DNA of 19,098 bases, from assembly GCA_038247995.1 (NCBI GenBank), contig JBBRUG010000081.1:1-19098 (forward strand), in the 5' to 3' direction. The DNA comes from JBBRUG01 sp038247995 (GTDB lineage Bacteria > Chloroflexota > Chloroflexia > Chloroflexales > Chloroflexaceae). The position numbers and the translations under genes were made by a program. Of this stretch, positions 7,149-15,046 are shown piece after piece; within the stretch, counting starts at the first letter, position 1, and every line of letters starts with the position of its first letter. Under the pieces are notes generated by a model that searched no databases, had not been told where the DNA came from, and worked only from the letters and a program-made list of their open reading frames with translations.

Positions 7149-7154
7149 ATTGTA
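7149..7154 (-). promoter_or_regulatory. possible -10 giving a leaderless transcript
   Basis: TACAAT on the - strand ends seven bases before ATG 7141, and no Shine-Dalgarno sequence is present. The spacing would start the mRNA at or next to the ATG. The -35 region is poor. Confidence 0.3.
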
Positions 7155-7169
7155 CCAACGAACCAATCA

Positions 7170-7799
7170 CTAAAATAAGCTCAACTGCTCAGGCGGCAAC
7201 TCGGCATCTTCGGCGGCCGAGTCGCGCGCGGCGGCACGCACTTCTTCTTCAGCCAATAGGCTGGGCAAACTGCGGAAATCGGCCTCCAGCAACGGCCGAT
7301 TCTGCGGCTGATGCAGTGCAGCAGCCGGGTGCAACATCGGCACGATCAGGCGGCCCTGCACCCGCTGGGGTTGCCCGTGGATGCGCGAGATCTTCGCCCC
7401 TGGAATGAACAGGTTCATCGAGAAACGCCCCAGGGTGACAATCACCTTCGGGTCGATCGCGGCGATCTGACGGAAAAGATAGGTTTCCGTACACGTTTGC
7501 ACTTCATCGGGTTGGGGATCACGGTTCTGCGGCGGACGACATTTCACCACATTGCCGATGAAAACGTCGGCGCGGCGCAACCCGGCCAAGCCAAGCAACT
7601 CTTCGAGGAACTGGCCTGATGCACCCACAAAAGGCCGGCCCTGCCGATCTTCGTGATACCCCGGCCCCTCACCAATCAACATAATTTTCGCATCGACCGG
7701 CCCTTCACCAGGGACGGCTCGGGTGCGCCCGGTATGTAGCCCACACAGGGTACACCCACGCACTTCCGTTGCGATCTGTTCTAAAATTATCTCTGACAC
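7170..7799 (-). CDS. udg: Family 4 uracil-DNA glycosylase (Fe-S) with C-terminal clamp-like motif
   Basis: This enzyme excises uracil from DNA to start base excision repair. It has 209 residues. The family 4 signature is GEGPGYHEDRQGRPFVG (43-59). Four Cys at 16, 19 (CTLC), 87 (in VVKCRPPQNR) and 103 are placed to bind a 4Fe-4S cluster as in thermophile homologues. The second active-site motif MLHPAAAL is at 155-162. After the catalytic domain comes an acidic, Ala/Glu-rich tail of about 30 residues ending exactly in QLSLF. This matches the beta sliding-clamp binding pentapeptide consensus QL(S/D)LF, which suggests coupling to replication. The start is GTG 7799, with a weak GAGG 11 bases upstream. 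A promoter with perfect TATAAT lies at 7837-7866. The membrane protein gene follows by 28 bases. Confidence 0.93.
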   Translation of the reverse strand: MSEIILEQIATEVRGCTLCGLHTGRTRAVPGEGPVDAKIMLIGEGPGYHEDRQGRPFVGASGQFLEELLGLAGLRRADVFIGNVVKCRPPQNRDPQPDEVQTCTETYLFRQIAAIDPKVIVTLGRFSMNLFIPGAKISRIHGQPQRVQGRLIVPMLHPAAALHQPQNRPLLEADFRSLPSLLAEEEVRAAARDSAAEDAELPPEQLSLF

Positions 7800-7836
7800 C
7801 AGCGCATTTGCCTCGATTCGTTAGCATTCCATCCCT

Positions 7837-7866
7837 ATTATACTCTATGCAGGCATAGTGCGCCAA
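7837..7866 (-). promoter_or_regulatory. promoter of the udg transcription unit
   Basis: On the - strand TTGGCG (7861-7866) is followed after 18 bases by a perfect TATAAT (7837-7842). The predicted start is near 7830, leaving a leader of about 30 bases before the GTG at 7799. This is the best sigma-70-type promoter in the window. Confidence 0.6.
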
Positions 7867-7977
7867 GAGAATGAGAATACAGATGCAGAATGCACGTAGC
7901 ACGCAACCCACAACGCTAAGCGACGGTCTGAACAGGGGTGTCGTCACCGCCGAGCGCACAGATGCGGCTCCCACGCG

Positions 7978-8213
7978 GCACTTGAGGTATTGGCGCGTTT
8001 ACAGGCTACTGCGGAAGCGAGTCGGCGGGTAGATCGCTGCGTTCGGGTGCTACCGGCTATTCCAATGCCGCAATCGCCGAGCAGTTGATGGTCGCCGTTA
8101 CCACCGTTAAAGCGCACCTGCGCAACATCTTCGGCCAGCTGGAAGTCGGCTCGTCGCGCACGCAGGCGGTTGCCCGCGCCCGCGAATTGGGCCTGATGGC
8201 GCGCGAAGGCTGA
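7978..8213 (+). pseudogene. Remnant of a MalT/LuxR-type (LAL) transcriptional regulator
   Basis: Frame 1 from 7978 reads ALEVLARLQATAEASRRVDR and a few further residues, resembling the helical-repeat region of MalT-like regulators. Around 8040-8050 the similarity jumps to another frame that reads GYSNAAIAEQL, then TTVKAHLRNIFGQLEV and SRTQAVARARELGL, ending at TGA 8211-8213. The second part is a near-complete LuxR-type helix-turn-helix. The start of that domain, the ATP-binding module and most of the repeat region are missing, and no start codon or ribosome binding site is associated. This is the debris of a gene of about 2.5 kb after internal deletion and frameshift. Between 7867 and 7977 I see no gene. 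Confidence 0.75.
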
Positions 8214-8376
8214 ACCGTGATGAAGATCCAAGTGGCAAAGTTGGGTTTCTTGTGCTACATGTAACAGTCAGCGGGTGAACAATCTGTAACTGCTGCGCGT
8301 AAAATAAGCCTTTTGAGAATTTTAGCCCTTCATAAAGCGGCGTAATGCGCTTGTATGCACTAGAAAAGGACAGGGA

Positions 8377-9333
8377 ATGGCATCAATGCTCGCAGATGAG
8401 CGCCTTCTGACGCCGTATGTCAGCTTCTCACGCGCCGAATGGGCGCGCCTGCGGAATGCAGCCGACTTGCCGCTTACTGCCGCTGATTTGCAGGGGCTAG
8501 TGAGTTTGAACGATAGTGTTTCGCTCGAAGATGTCGCCGATATCTATTTGCCGCTGGTACGTCTGCTGCAACTTTATTATGCAGCCTCGCAGCAACTCTA
8601 CCAAGTGACAAATGTCTTCCTTGGACACCCGCATGCCAAAGTGCCCTATGTGATCGCCGTGGCCGGTAGTGTCGCTGTAGGCAAAAGTTCGACGGCGCGC
8701 ATCCTGCAAGCCCTGCTCGCCCACGGGCCGGGCGCGCCGAATGTCGATCTCGTTACTACCGACGGCTTCCTCTATCCTAACGCTGTGCTCCAGGAGCGCG
8801 GGATCATGCACCGCAAAGGCTTTCCCGAAAGCTACGACCGGCGGCGCCTGCTGGAGTTCATGTTCGAGATCAAGTCCGGTCATGGCCCGGTGAAGGCGCC
8901 AATCTACTCCCACCTCGTCTACGACATCGTGCCCGATCAGGTGCAGGTCGTCGATCGACCGGATATTTTGATCATCGAGGGGCTGACGTTGTTGCAGCGC
9001 GGCGCGCTCAGCCCGCAGATACCACAGCTCTTCGTCTCCGACTTCTTCGATTTTTCGATCTATGTTGATGCCGAGGCGAATTTGCTCCAACAGTGGTATA
9101 TCGAGCGCTTTCTGAAGCTGCGCGAGACGGCCTTCCGCGATCCGAATTCCTACTTCCGGCGCTACGCCGAACTGACGATCGACGAGGCGCGTAAGACGGC
9201 GAAGCGGATCTGGCGCGAGATCAATTATGTCAACCTGAAGCAGAATATCGAGCCAACCCGCGAACGCGCCCACTTGATCCTGCAAAAGGGCGCCCAACAC
9301 ACGCTCGAACGGCTGTATTTGCGGAAGCTTTAA
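8377..9333 (+). CDS. coaA: Type I pantothenate kinase
   Basis: CoaA phosphorylates pantothenate to 4'-phosphopantothenate, the committed step of coenzyme A synthesis in the cytoplasm. It has 318 residues, almost the length of the E. coli enzyme. The P-loop GSVAVGKSS is at 97-105 with Lys103; LVTTDGFLYPN (125-135) carries the catalytic-site Asp129; SYDRRRLLEFM and APIYSHLVYDIV (174-185, with His179) are the usual substrate and feedback-site segments; ILIIEGLTLLQ follows. The start is ATG 8377, with AAAAGGA six bases upstream; a second ATG three codons later is less well placed. The upstream gap of 163 bases has AT-rich stretches and a possible -10 TAAAAT (8300-8305). An intrinsic terminator follows at 9341-9384, and a ketopantoate-reductase-like gene comes next. 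Confidence 0.95.
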   Translation: MASMLADERLLTPYVSFSRAEWARLRNAADLPLTAADLQGLVSLNDSVSLEDVADIYLPLVRLLQLYYAASQQLYQVTNVFLGHPHAKVPYVIAVAGSVAVGKSSTARILQALLAHGPGAPNVDLVTTDGFLYPNAVLQERGIMHRKGFPESYDRRRLLEFMFEIKSGHGPVKAPIYSHLVYDIVPDQVQVVDRPDILIIEGLTLLQRGALSPQIPQLFVSDFFDFSIYVDAEANLLQQWYIERFLKLRETAFRDPNSYFRRYAELTIDEARKTAKRIWREINYVNLKQNIEPTRERAHLILQKGAQHTLERLYLRKL

Positions 9334-9340
9334 CCTGCTA

Positions 9341-9384
9341 GGTGAACGCTTACGACGATGTTGCAAGCGTTCACCCACTTTTTT
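9341..9384 (+). terminator. intrinsic terminator after coaA
   Basis: GGTGAACGCTT (9341-9351) and AAGCGTTCACC (9365-9375) form a perfect 11-bp stem with a 13-base loop, followed after three bases by TTTTTT (9379-9384). This is the only textbook rho-independent terminator in the window. It ends 10 bases before the start of the next gene on the same strand, so it could also act as an attenuator for that gene. Confidence 0.85.
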
Positions 9385-9394
9385 GGGGAACATC

Positions 9395-10384
9395 ATGCGG
9401 ATCTGCATTCTTGGCGCGGGCGCAATCGGCGGCTACCTGGGCGCAAAGCTCGCGCTGGCCGGCGCCGACCTGACGGTAATTGCCCGCGGCCCGCATCTTG
9501 AGGCGATCAAGCGCGCTGGCCTGCGCGTGGAGTACGCCGACGGCACAAGCGATATAGTGCATCCCACGCTCGCCACCGCCGACATGACCGCGGCCGGCCC
9601 GCACGATTATGTAATTGTCGGCGTGAAGGCCCAGGCCCTGCCGGCGCTGGTGCAGCCGATGCGCGCACTCTATGGCCCCGACACAGCCGTTGTATATGCC
9701 CAGAACGGCATTCCCTGGTGGTATTTTCTACGCCACGGCGGCGAATATGAGGGGCGACAGATCGAAGCCGTCGATCCGGGCGGTCAGATTGCGGCCAACA
9801 CCGAGATCGAGCGTGTGATCGGCTGCGTAGTGTACCCGGCGGCCACAATTGCGGCGCCGGGCGTGATCCGCCATATCGAAGGCAATCGCTTCACGCTGGG
9901 CGAACCCGACGGCAGCAAGAGCGACCGCGCCCAGGCCCTGGCCAAACTGATGGCCGCCGGCGGGTTGCGCGCACCAGTGCGCTCCGATATCCGTAACGAG
10001 CTCTGGCTCAAGCTCTGGGGCAATCTCTCCTTCAACCCGATCAGCGCGCTCACCCGCGCTACGCTCGACGTGATCATTGCCGACCCGCTTACCTACGCGC
10101 TGGCAAGCCGGATGATGGCCGAAGGCCAGGCCGTAGCCGAGCGCCTGGGCGTGCGCTTCCCGGTTTCGATCGAGCGGCGGATTAAGATGGCCGAGGAGAT
10201 CGGTGCGCACAAAACCAGCATGTTACAAGACATCGAGGCCGGCCGTGCCACCGAGATCGATGCGCTGGTGGGCGCCGTGGCCGAACTCGGCCGCCTCGTG
10301 GACATACCCACACCGCATATCGATGCGCTGTATGCCTCAGTAAAGCTGTTGGAGCGGGTGCAGTCGAGCAGTCGGCCAGGTTGA
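9395..10384 (+). CDS. panE: Ketopantoate reductase family protein (PanE/ApbA)
   Basis: PanE reduces 2-dehydropantoate to pantoate with NADPH in the pantothenate pathway. The protein has 329 residues, slightly longer than the usual 300. The dinucleotide-binding motif GAGAIGGYLG is at 7-16. QNGIPWWYF (103-111) includes the conserved QNG. ELWLKLWGNLSFNPISALT (202-220) supplies the catalytic-type Lys206 and the conserved Asn210 and Asn214. RATEIDALVG (284-293) carries the conserved Glu287. The start is ATG 9395, with GGGGAA just upstream; an in-frame TTG at 9383 lies inside the terminator T-run and is unlikely. Being next to coaA supports a CoA-pathway role. The QNGIPWWYF variant is seen in many PanE paralogues of untested substrate, so a different 2-oxo acid remains possible. 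Confidence 0.85.
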   Translation: MRICILGAGAIGGYLGAKLALAGADLTVIARGPHLEAIKRAGLRVEYADGTSDIVHPTLATADMTAAGPHDYVIVGVKAQALPALVQPMRALYGPDTAVVYAQNGIPWWYFLRHGGEYEGRQIEAVDPGGQIAANTEIERVIGCVVYPAATIAAPGVIRHIEGNRFTLGEPDGSKSDRAQALAKLMAAGGLRAPVRSDIRNELWLKLWGNLSFNPISALTRATLDVIIADPLTYALASRMMAEGQAVAERLGVRFPVSIERRIKMAEEIGAHKTSMLQDIEAGRATEIDALVGAVAELGRLVDIPTPHIDALYASVKLLERVQSSSRPG

Positions 10385-10470
10385 TCGTTCATAGGATAGA
10401 GCACCAGGTCGTTACGCCACGCATGACCCTCCACCTACCGTCTGCCGCCTGATACCGGCCTTGGGTCCGC

Positions 10471-10500
10471 TTGGTATCGCGGCTTGAAAAGTGCTACAGT
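10471..10500 (+). promoter_or_regulatory. putative promoter of the VWA protein gene (leaderless)
   Basis: TTGGTA (10471-10476), an 18-base spacer and TACAGT (10495-10500) lie directly before ATG 10507. The predicted mRNA start would be at the ATG, and there is no Shine-Dalgarno sequence. A GATACC/GGTATC inverted repeat (10451-10456 and 10473-10478) overlaps the -35 and could be an operator. Confidence 0.4.
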
Positions 10501-10506
10501 GTCAGT

Positions 10507-13362
10507 ATGACGCTAACCGTACTTTTCCCGGCGGCCCTCGTACTGCTGGCACTGCTACCATTGTTCTGGCTCTTTGCGTGGGCAACGTGGGCGGTGAATG
10601 TGGCGCGCCTCGGCCGGGCGCGCTACCTCACGCTCGTGCTGCTGCGCACCCTGATCTTCGCCGGCCTCATCCTGGCCTTTGCCGGTGCTCAGATCACACG
10701 CGCCGTTGATGATACGGCCGTCGTCTTCCTGATCGACGGCAGCGACTCGCTCAGCCCGGCGCTCCGCGAGCAGGCAATCGATTATGTAAACAGTGCGCTT
10801 ACCGCCGCCGATCCCGATGATCAGGCGGCCGTGGTCGTGTTTGGTGCCGCAGCGGCAGTCGAGCGCGCAATGACGCCGCCGGCGCCGCTCGGACGCCTCA
10901 CTTCAGTCGTCAGCACCAGTCGCACCAACGTCGCCGAGGCGATCCAGCTTGGCCTGGCCTTGTTGCCGGGCGACATCCAGAAGCGCATGGTGCTGCTCTC
11001 CGATGGCGGGGAGAATAGCGGCCGCGCCGCCGAAGCCGCCCGCATCGCCGCCCTGCGCGGCATCCCGCTCGATGTAGTGCCGCTCGCAGGCGAACGGGGC
11101 GCCGATGCACTGCTAAGCGGGATCGACGTGCCGGCAACGGCGCGCGAAGGCCAGGAACTGCCGGTCAGTCTGCTGATTGAGAGCACTGTGGCCGGTACGG
11201 CCCGCCTGGAGCTTTTCGCTGATGGCGAATTGGTGGCCGAACAGGACGTTGAACTTGACATCGGCAATACGCGCTTCACCGTCAATGTACCGGCAGGCGA
11301 GTCCGGCTTTCGTCGCCTGGAGGCGCGGATCACAGCGCCCTTCGACACGCAGCCGCTGAACAATCGCGCCGCCGCCTTCACCGAGGTGCAGGGGCCGCCG
11401 CGGGTGCTGCTGCTCGCCACCCAACCTGATCGCGCCGCGCCGCTCCAGGCCGCCCTGGAAGCCACCGGCCTGCGTAGCGAAATCCTTGGCCCGGCGCAAC
11501 TGCCCACCGACCCGGTACAGCTCCAGCGGTATGCCGCCGTCGCCCTGGTAGACATCCCCTCGCGCAGCCTGGGCCTGCCCGCCCAGCGCGCCCTGGTGAC
11601 GTATGTGCAAGAGCAGGGCGGCGGCCTGCTGATGATCGGCGGCACGGAAAGCTTCGGCGCCGGCGGCTGGCGCCGCAGTCCAATCGCCGAGATCTTGCCC
11701 GTCGATCTCGACCCACCTAATCCTGATCAGCGCCCCGACCTGGGCCTGGCGCTGGTGATCGACCGCAGCGGCAGCATGTCCGACAGCGTGAGCGGCACGC
11801 GCAACCGGCTCGATCTCGCAAAAGAAGCGGTCTATCAGGCCGCGCTGGGCCTCGCCGAAAGCGATCAGTTAGGCGTCTTCGTCTTCGATGAGTTCGCCGA
11901 GACGATCTTGCCCATGCAGCCCTTGCCGGGAATTGTGGCCCTAGAAGAAGCGCTGAGCCGCGTGAGCCTGGGCGGCGGAACGAATATTCGCTCTGGGGTC
12001 GCCCTCGCCACCGAGACGATAGCCACTGTCGATGCCCGCATCCGCCACGTCATTCTGCTCACCGACGGCCTCGCCGAGAGCAACTACGCCGATCTGATCG
12101 CCCAGATGCGCGCCGATGGGATCACCATCTCAGTCGTCTCAATCGGCGCCGGCGCCAACCCCAACCTGCGCACCATTGCGCAGAACGGCGGCGGCGCATT
12201 CTATAGCGTAACGTCGGTTGCCGAGGTGCCGCAGATTTTCCTCGAAGAAACTGTTCGGGTCGCCCGCCGCGATATCGTCGAACTGGACTTCACACCGGTA
12301 CGCGCGCTCGACGCACCGCCGGTGCGCGGCCTGGACACGTTGCCGAACCTGCGTGGCTACAATACGACCGGTTTCCGCGACACCGCACGCACGTTACTCA
12401 CCGCCCCCGACCCGGAACTGCCCGGCGAGCGGGTGCCGCTCCTGGCCATTCAGCAGGTTGGCCTGGGGCGCACGCTGGCCTGGACAAGCGATCTCAAAGC
12501 CCAATGGGCGAACGACTGGATCGGTTGGGAGCGCTTTCCGCCGTTCGCCACCGGCCTGGTTGATGCCGTACTGCCGCCGCTCGCCACTGATCAGCTTACC
12601 CTGGAGGCGCGTGCTGACGCAGCACAGGCCTCCTTCGAGCTTAGCGTAACCGGCCTCGATGGACTGCCGGTTGACCTGAGCGCGATCAATGGACGCCTCC
12701 TCGATCCCGCCGGCGAGGCAACCGACCTGCGCTTTAACCCAGTTGGCCTGGGGCGGTACCGTGCTGTCGCCGCTACCGACCAACCTGGGATCTACCTGGC
12801 GCAGATTGCCGCTGTTGATGCTGCCGGCGAACCGCTCGGCGTGGCGAGCGCCGGGTTGGTTGTGAGCTATTCGCCGGAATATGGCCAGCGTAGCGCCAAT
12901 CCCGGTCTACTCACCGATCTGGCGGGCTTAACCGCCGGCCAGGTTGCACCGCCTGCCGATACGATTTTTGTTGCACCCGGCCAGCAGGTTGGGCAGGTGC
13001 GCGAGATCGCCATTCCGCTGCTCTGGCTGGCGCTGATTCTGCTGCCCTGCGATATCGCCCTGCGCCGGCTGTTCCTGCGCAATATCGCTGTGCGCCTGCC
13101 GCGCCTAGGCACCCGCCCTGCTACAGCGCTACCGGAACCCGATCCGGCCCTGGCGCGCCTCCAGGCCGCCCGCGAACGGGCCCGCCGCCCTACCACTACC
13201 GCAACCCAGACGACGCACGACCTGCCCCAAGCCGATGTCCAGGCGCGTCGTGACGCACCCCGGCCTGAGACGCCAATCGCGCAACCAGTGCCAATGCCAC
13301 TCGATGAAGATCGCCTGGCAACCCTGCTCGCCCGCAAACGCCGCCGCGACGGCGAGGGATGA
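10507..13362 (+). CDS. Membrane-anchored protein with two von Willebrand A domains and a GATase-like domain
   Basis: The precise role is unknown; VWA proteins of this layout are metal-dependent adhesion or assembly scaffolds at the cell membrane. It has 951 residues from ATG 10507. Two N-terminal membrane helices (about 5-30 and 42-62) are followed by VWA domain 1, with an intact MIDAS: DGSDS (77-81), the Thr in SRTNVAEA, and Asp166 in LLSDGGEN. A beta-rich region comes next, then a Rossmann-like GATase1-type domain (about 295-395) with GGLLMIGGTESFGAGG and no catalytic Cys. VWA domain 2 starts with DRSGSMSDS (Asp419), has GGGTNIRSG, and has Asp520 in LLTDGLAES. After another beta-rich region there is a C-terminal membrane helix (about 835-857) and a basic Ala/Arg/Pro-rich cytoplasmic tail. 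Upstream reading to TTG 10471 is not needed. No Bat/MoxR partner is adjacent. Confidence 0.88.
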   Translation: MTLTVLFPAALVLLALLPLFWLFAWATWAVNVARLGRARYLTLVLLRTLIFAGLILAFAGAQITRAVDDTAVVFLIDGSDSLSPALREQAIDYVNSALTAADPDDQAAVVVFGAAAAVERAMTPPAPLGRLTSVVSTSRTNVAEAIQLGLALLPGDIQKRMVLLSDGGENSGRAAEAARIAALRGIPLDVVPLAGERGADALLSGIDVPATAREGQELPVSLLIESTVAGTARLELFADGELVAEQDVELDIGNTRFTVNVPAGESGFRRLEARITAPFDTQPLNNRAAAFTEVQGPPRVLLLATQPDRAAPLQAALEATGLRSEILGPAQLPTDPVQLQRYAAVALVDIPSRSLGLPAQRALVTYVQEQGGGLLMIGGTESFGAGGWRRSPIAEILPVDLDPPNPDQRPDLGLALVIDRSGSMSDSVSGTRNRLDLAKEAVYQAALGLAESDQLGVFVFDEFAETILPMQPLPGIVALEEALSRVSLGGGTNIRSGVALATETIATVDARIRHVILLTDGLAESNYADLIAQMRADGITISVVSIGAGANPNLRTIAQNGGGAFYSVTSVAEVPQIFLEETVRVARRDIVELDFTPVRALDAPPVRGLDTLPNLRGYNTTGFRDTARTLLTAPDPELPGERVPLLAIQQVGLGRTLAWTSDLKAQWANDWIGWERFPPFATGLVDAVLPPLATDQLTLEARADAAQASFELSVTGLDGLPVDLSAINGRLLDPAGEATDLRFNPVGLGRYRAVAATDQPGIYLAQIAAVDAAGEPLGVASAGLVVSYSPEYGQRSANPGLLTDLAGLTAGQVAPPADTIFVAPGQQVGQVREIAIPLLWLALILLPCDIALRRLFLRNIAVRLPRLGTRPATALPEPDPALARLQAARERARRPTTTATQTTHDLPQADVQARRDAPRPETPIAQPVPMPLDEDRLATLLARKRRRDGEG

Positions 13363-13481
13363 AGCCCATACGGATCACGTTAAGCGATAACGCTGCTGCC
13401 CCTGCATTTGCGCTGCACTAGCCTCTCGGGTACACTTCCGCTTATCCGTTTTCGCCGCACTACCAGCGAGTAGACTAGCTT

Positions 13482-14897
13482 ATGGCCGATAATGCCGTCA
13501 CAGCCACGCCCGCTGCCGCTACGCCTACCAAACCCTTGCCGCTCAAAACGCGCCTCGCTTTTGGCGCGGGCGATCTCAGCCCCGGCATGGCGGCGATTAT
13601 TGTCGGCTTCTTTCAAGCGCTCTTTCTTACTACAGTTGCCGGGCTCTCGCCCGGCGCCGTCGGCATTATTTTGCTGCTTGGGCGGGTTTGGGACGCGATT
13701 ACCGATCCGTGGATGGGCGTAATCAGCGATCGTACCCGCTCGCGTTTCGGGCGGCGGCGCTTCTGGATGCTCCTTGGCGCCGTGCCGTTCGGCATGATCT
13801 ATTTCTTGATCTGGTTCGTGCCGCCGGTAGGCGACGGCCTGAAGTTTCTCTACTACCTGGTCGTCATCCTGGCGTTCAATACGGCCTATACCGTGGTGAA
13901 TGTGCCCTATACCTCGCTCACGGCCGAGCTCACCAACGACTACGACGAGCGCACGGCGCTCAACTCGTTTCGCTTCGCCTTCAGCATCGGCGGCAGCTTA
14001 CTGGCGGGCATCGTGCACGGGGCGCTAATTACGCGCTTCTGCGCCGACGCGAATGCCTGCCTCCCCGCTGAGTCGCAGGTTGGCTACATGCTCTCGGCGG
14101 GCATCTTCGGCCTGATCATGATCTTTCCGTTCCTATGGACAGTCTTCGGCGCCCGTGAGCCAATGGCCGCGCCGCCAACCAGCAGCGCCACCGGGATCAT
14201 TGCGCAGTTGCGCATGGCGCTCGAGTGTCGGCCCTTTTTATTTGTGATCGGCATCTACCTTTGCTCGTGGCTGGCGCTCCAAGTAACCCAGAATGTAATT
14301 GGTTTTTACCTGACCTTCTACCTGCGCCGCGCCGATATGTTCCCAATTGTGCTGCTAGCTGTGCAGGGCTCGGCGATGATCTTCCTTTTCGTTTGGAGCG
14401 CCGTGAGCCGAAAAATCGGCAAGCAGGCGGTCTATTACATTGGCATGAGTTTCTGGATTGTAGTTCAGGCCGGCCTGTTCTTCCTCGGCCCCGATCAGAT
14501 CACGCTGGCGATTGTGCTCGCGGCACTTGCCGGTGTCGGCATCGCCACGGCTTACCTAGTGCCATGGAGCATGCTCCCCGATGTGATCGATGTGGACGAA
14601 CTGCGCACCGGCGAGCGCCGCGAAGGTGTATTCTATGGCGTGATGACCTTCACGCAGAAGACGTGTGTCGGCCTGGGGATCGCCTTTACGCTTCAGGCGC
14701 TGCAGTGGTTCGGCTTCGACCAGAACCTGCTGCCTGGTCAGCAACCCGACAGCGCCCTCTTCGCATTGCGCTGGATGGTCGGCCCACTGCCGACGGTTGT
14801 GCTGCTGATTGGCATGTTCCTGGTGTATCGCTACCCCATCACGCGGGCGCACCACGCTGCGGTGTTGGCCGAATTGGCGCAACGGCGCAAGGGCTAG
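13482..14897 (+). CDS. MFS sugar:cation symporter, GPH (MelB) family
   Basis: Glycoside-pentoside-hexuronide symporters import sugars or related compounds with Na+ or H+. The 471 residues include about 12 hydrophobic helices. The family pattern is clear: FGAGDLSPG near the first helix, then GRVWDAITDPWMGVISDR (68-85) with Asp71 and Asp75 at the positions of the MelB cation-site aspartates, SRFGRRRFW in the loop, and PYTSLTAELTNDYDER. The long N-terminal stretch before the first helix is Ala/Thr/Pro-rich. The substrate cannot be read from sequence. ATG 13482 has no Shine-Dalgarno sequence; TAGACT ends five bases upstream and could be a -10 of a leaderless message. The 119-base gap after the VWA gene shows only a weak CGTTA/TAACG hairpin (13378-13392). 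Confidence 0.9.
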   Translation: MADNAVTATPAAATPTKPLPLKTRLAFGAGDLSPGMAAIIVGFFQALFLTTVAGLSPGAVGIILLLGRVWDAITDPWMGVISDRTRSRFGRRRFWMLLGAVPFGMIYFLIWFVPPVGDGLKFLYYLVVILAFNTAYTVVNVPYTSLTAELTNDYDERTALNSFRFAFSIGGSLLAGIVHGALITRFCADANACLPAESQVGYMLSAGIFGLIMIFPFLWTVFGAREPMAAPPTSSATGIIAQLRMALECRPFLFVIGIYLCSWLALQVTQNVIGFYLTFYLRRADMFPIVLLAVQGSAMIFLFVWSAVSRKIGKQAVYYIGMSFWIVVQAGLFFLGPDQITLAIVLAALAGVGIATAYLVPWSMLPDVIDVDELRTGERREGVFYGVMTFTQKTCVGLGIAFTLQALQWFGFDQNLLPGQQPDSALFALRWMVGPLPTVVLLIGMFLVYRYPITRAHHAAVLAELAQRRKG

Positions 14898-14900
14898 AAG

Positions 14901-14936
14901 GCAAAGCGCAAAGCGCAAAGCGCAAAACGGCAAAAC
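14901..14936. repeat. heptamer tandem repeat GCAAAGC
   Basis: Three exact GCAAAGC units (14901-14921) are followed by two degenerate GCAAAAC units (14922-14928 and 14930-14936), starting three bases after the symporter stop codon. The remaining gap to CofC (14937-15046) contains nothing else that I recognise. Confidence 0.75.
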
Positions 14937-15046
14937 GCAACATACCTGATCCGCCGCTGCTGCTGCCGGCTGCCGAATCCGAAACATGCGGCGCTTCAGG
15001 CCCGATCCCGTCGGTAAAGCGTAATCTATGGGCTAAGGTTTATTCG

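Noticed and set aside
14225..15046. Upstream extension of the CofC reading frame
   Set aside because: It runs out of frame through the symporter gene; CofC similarity begins exactly at ATG 15047 with its own ribosome binding site.
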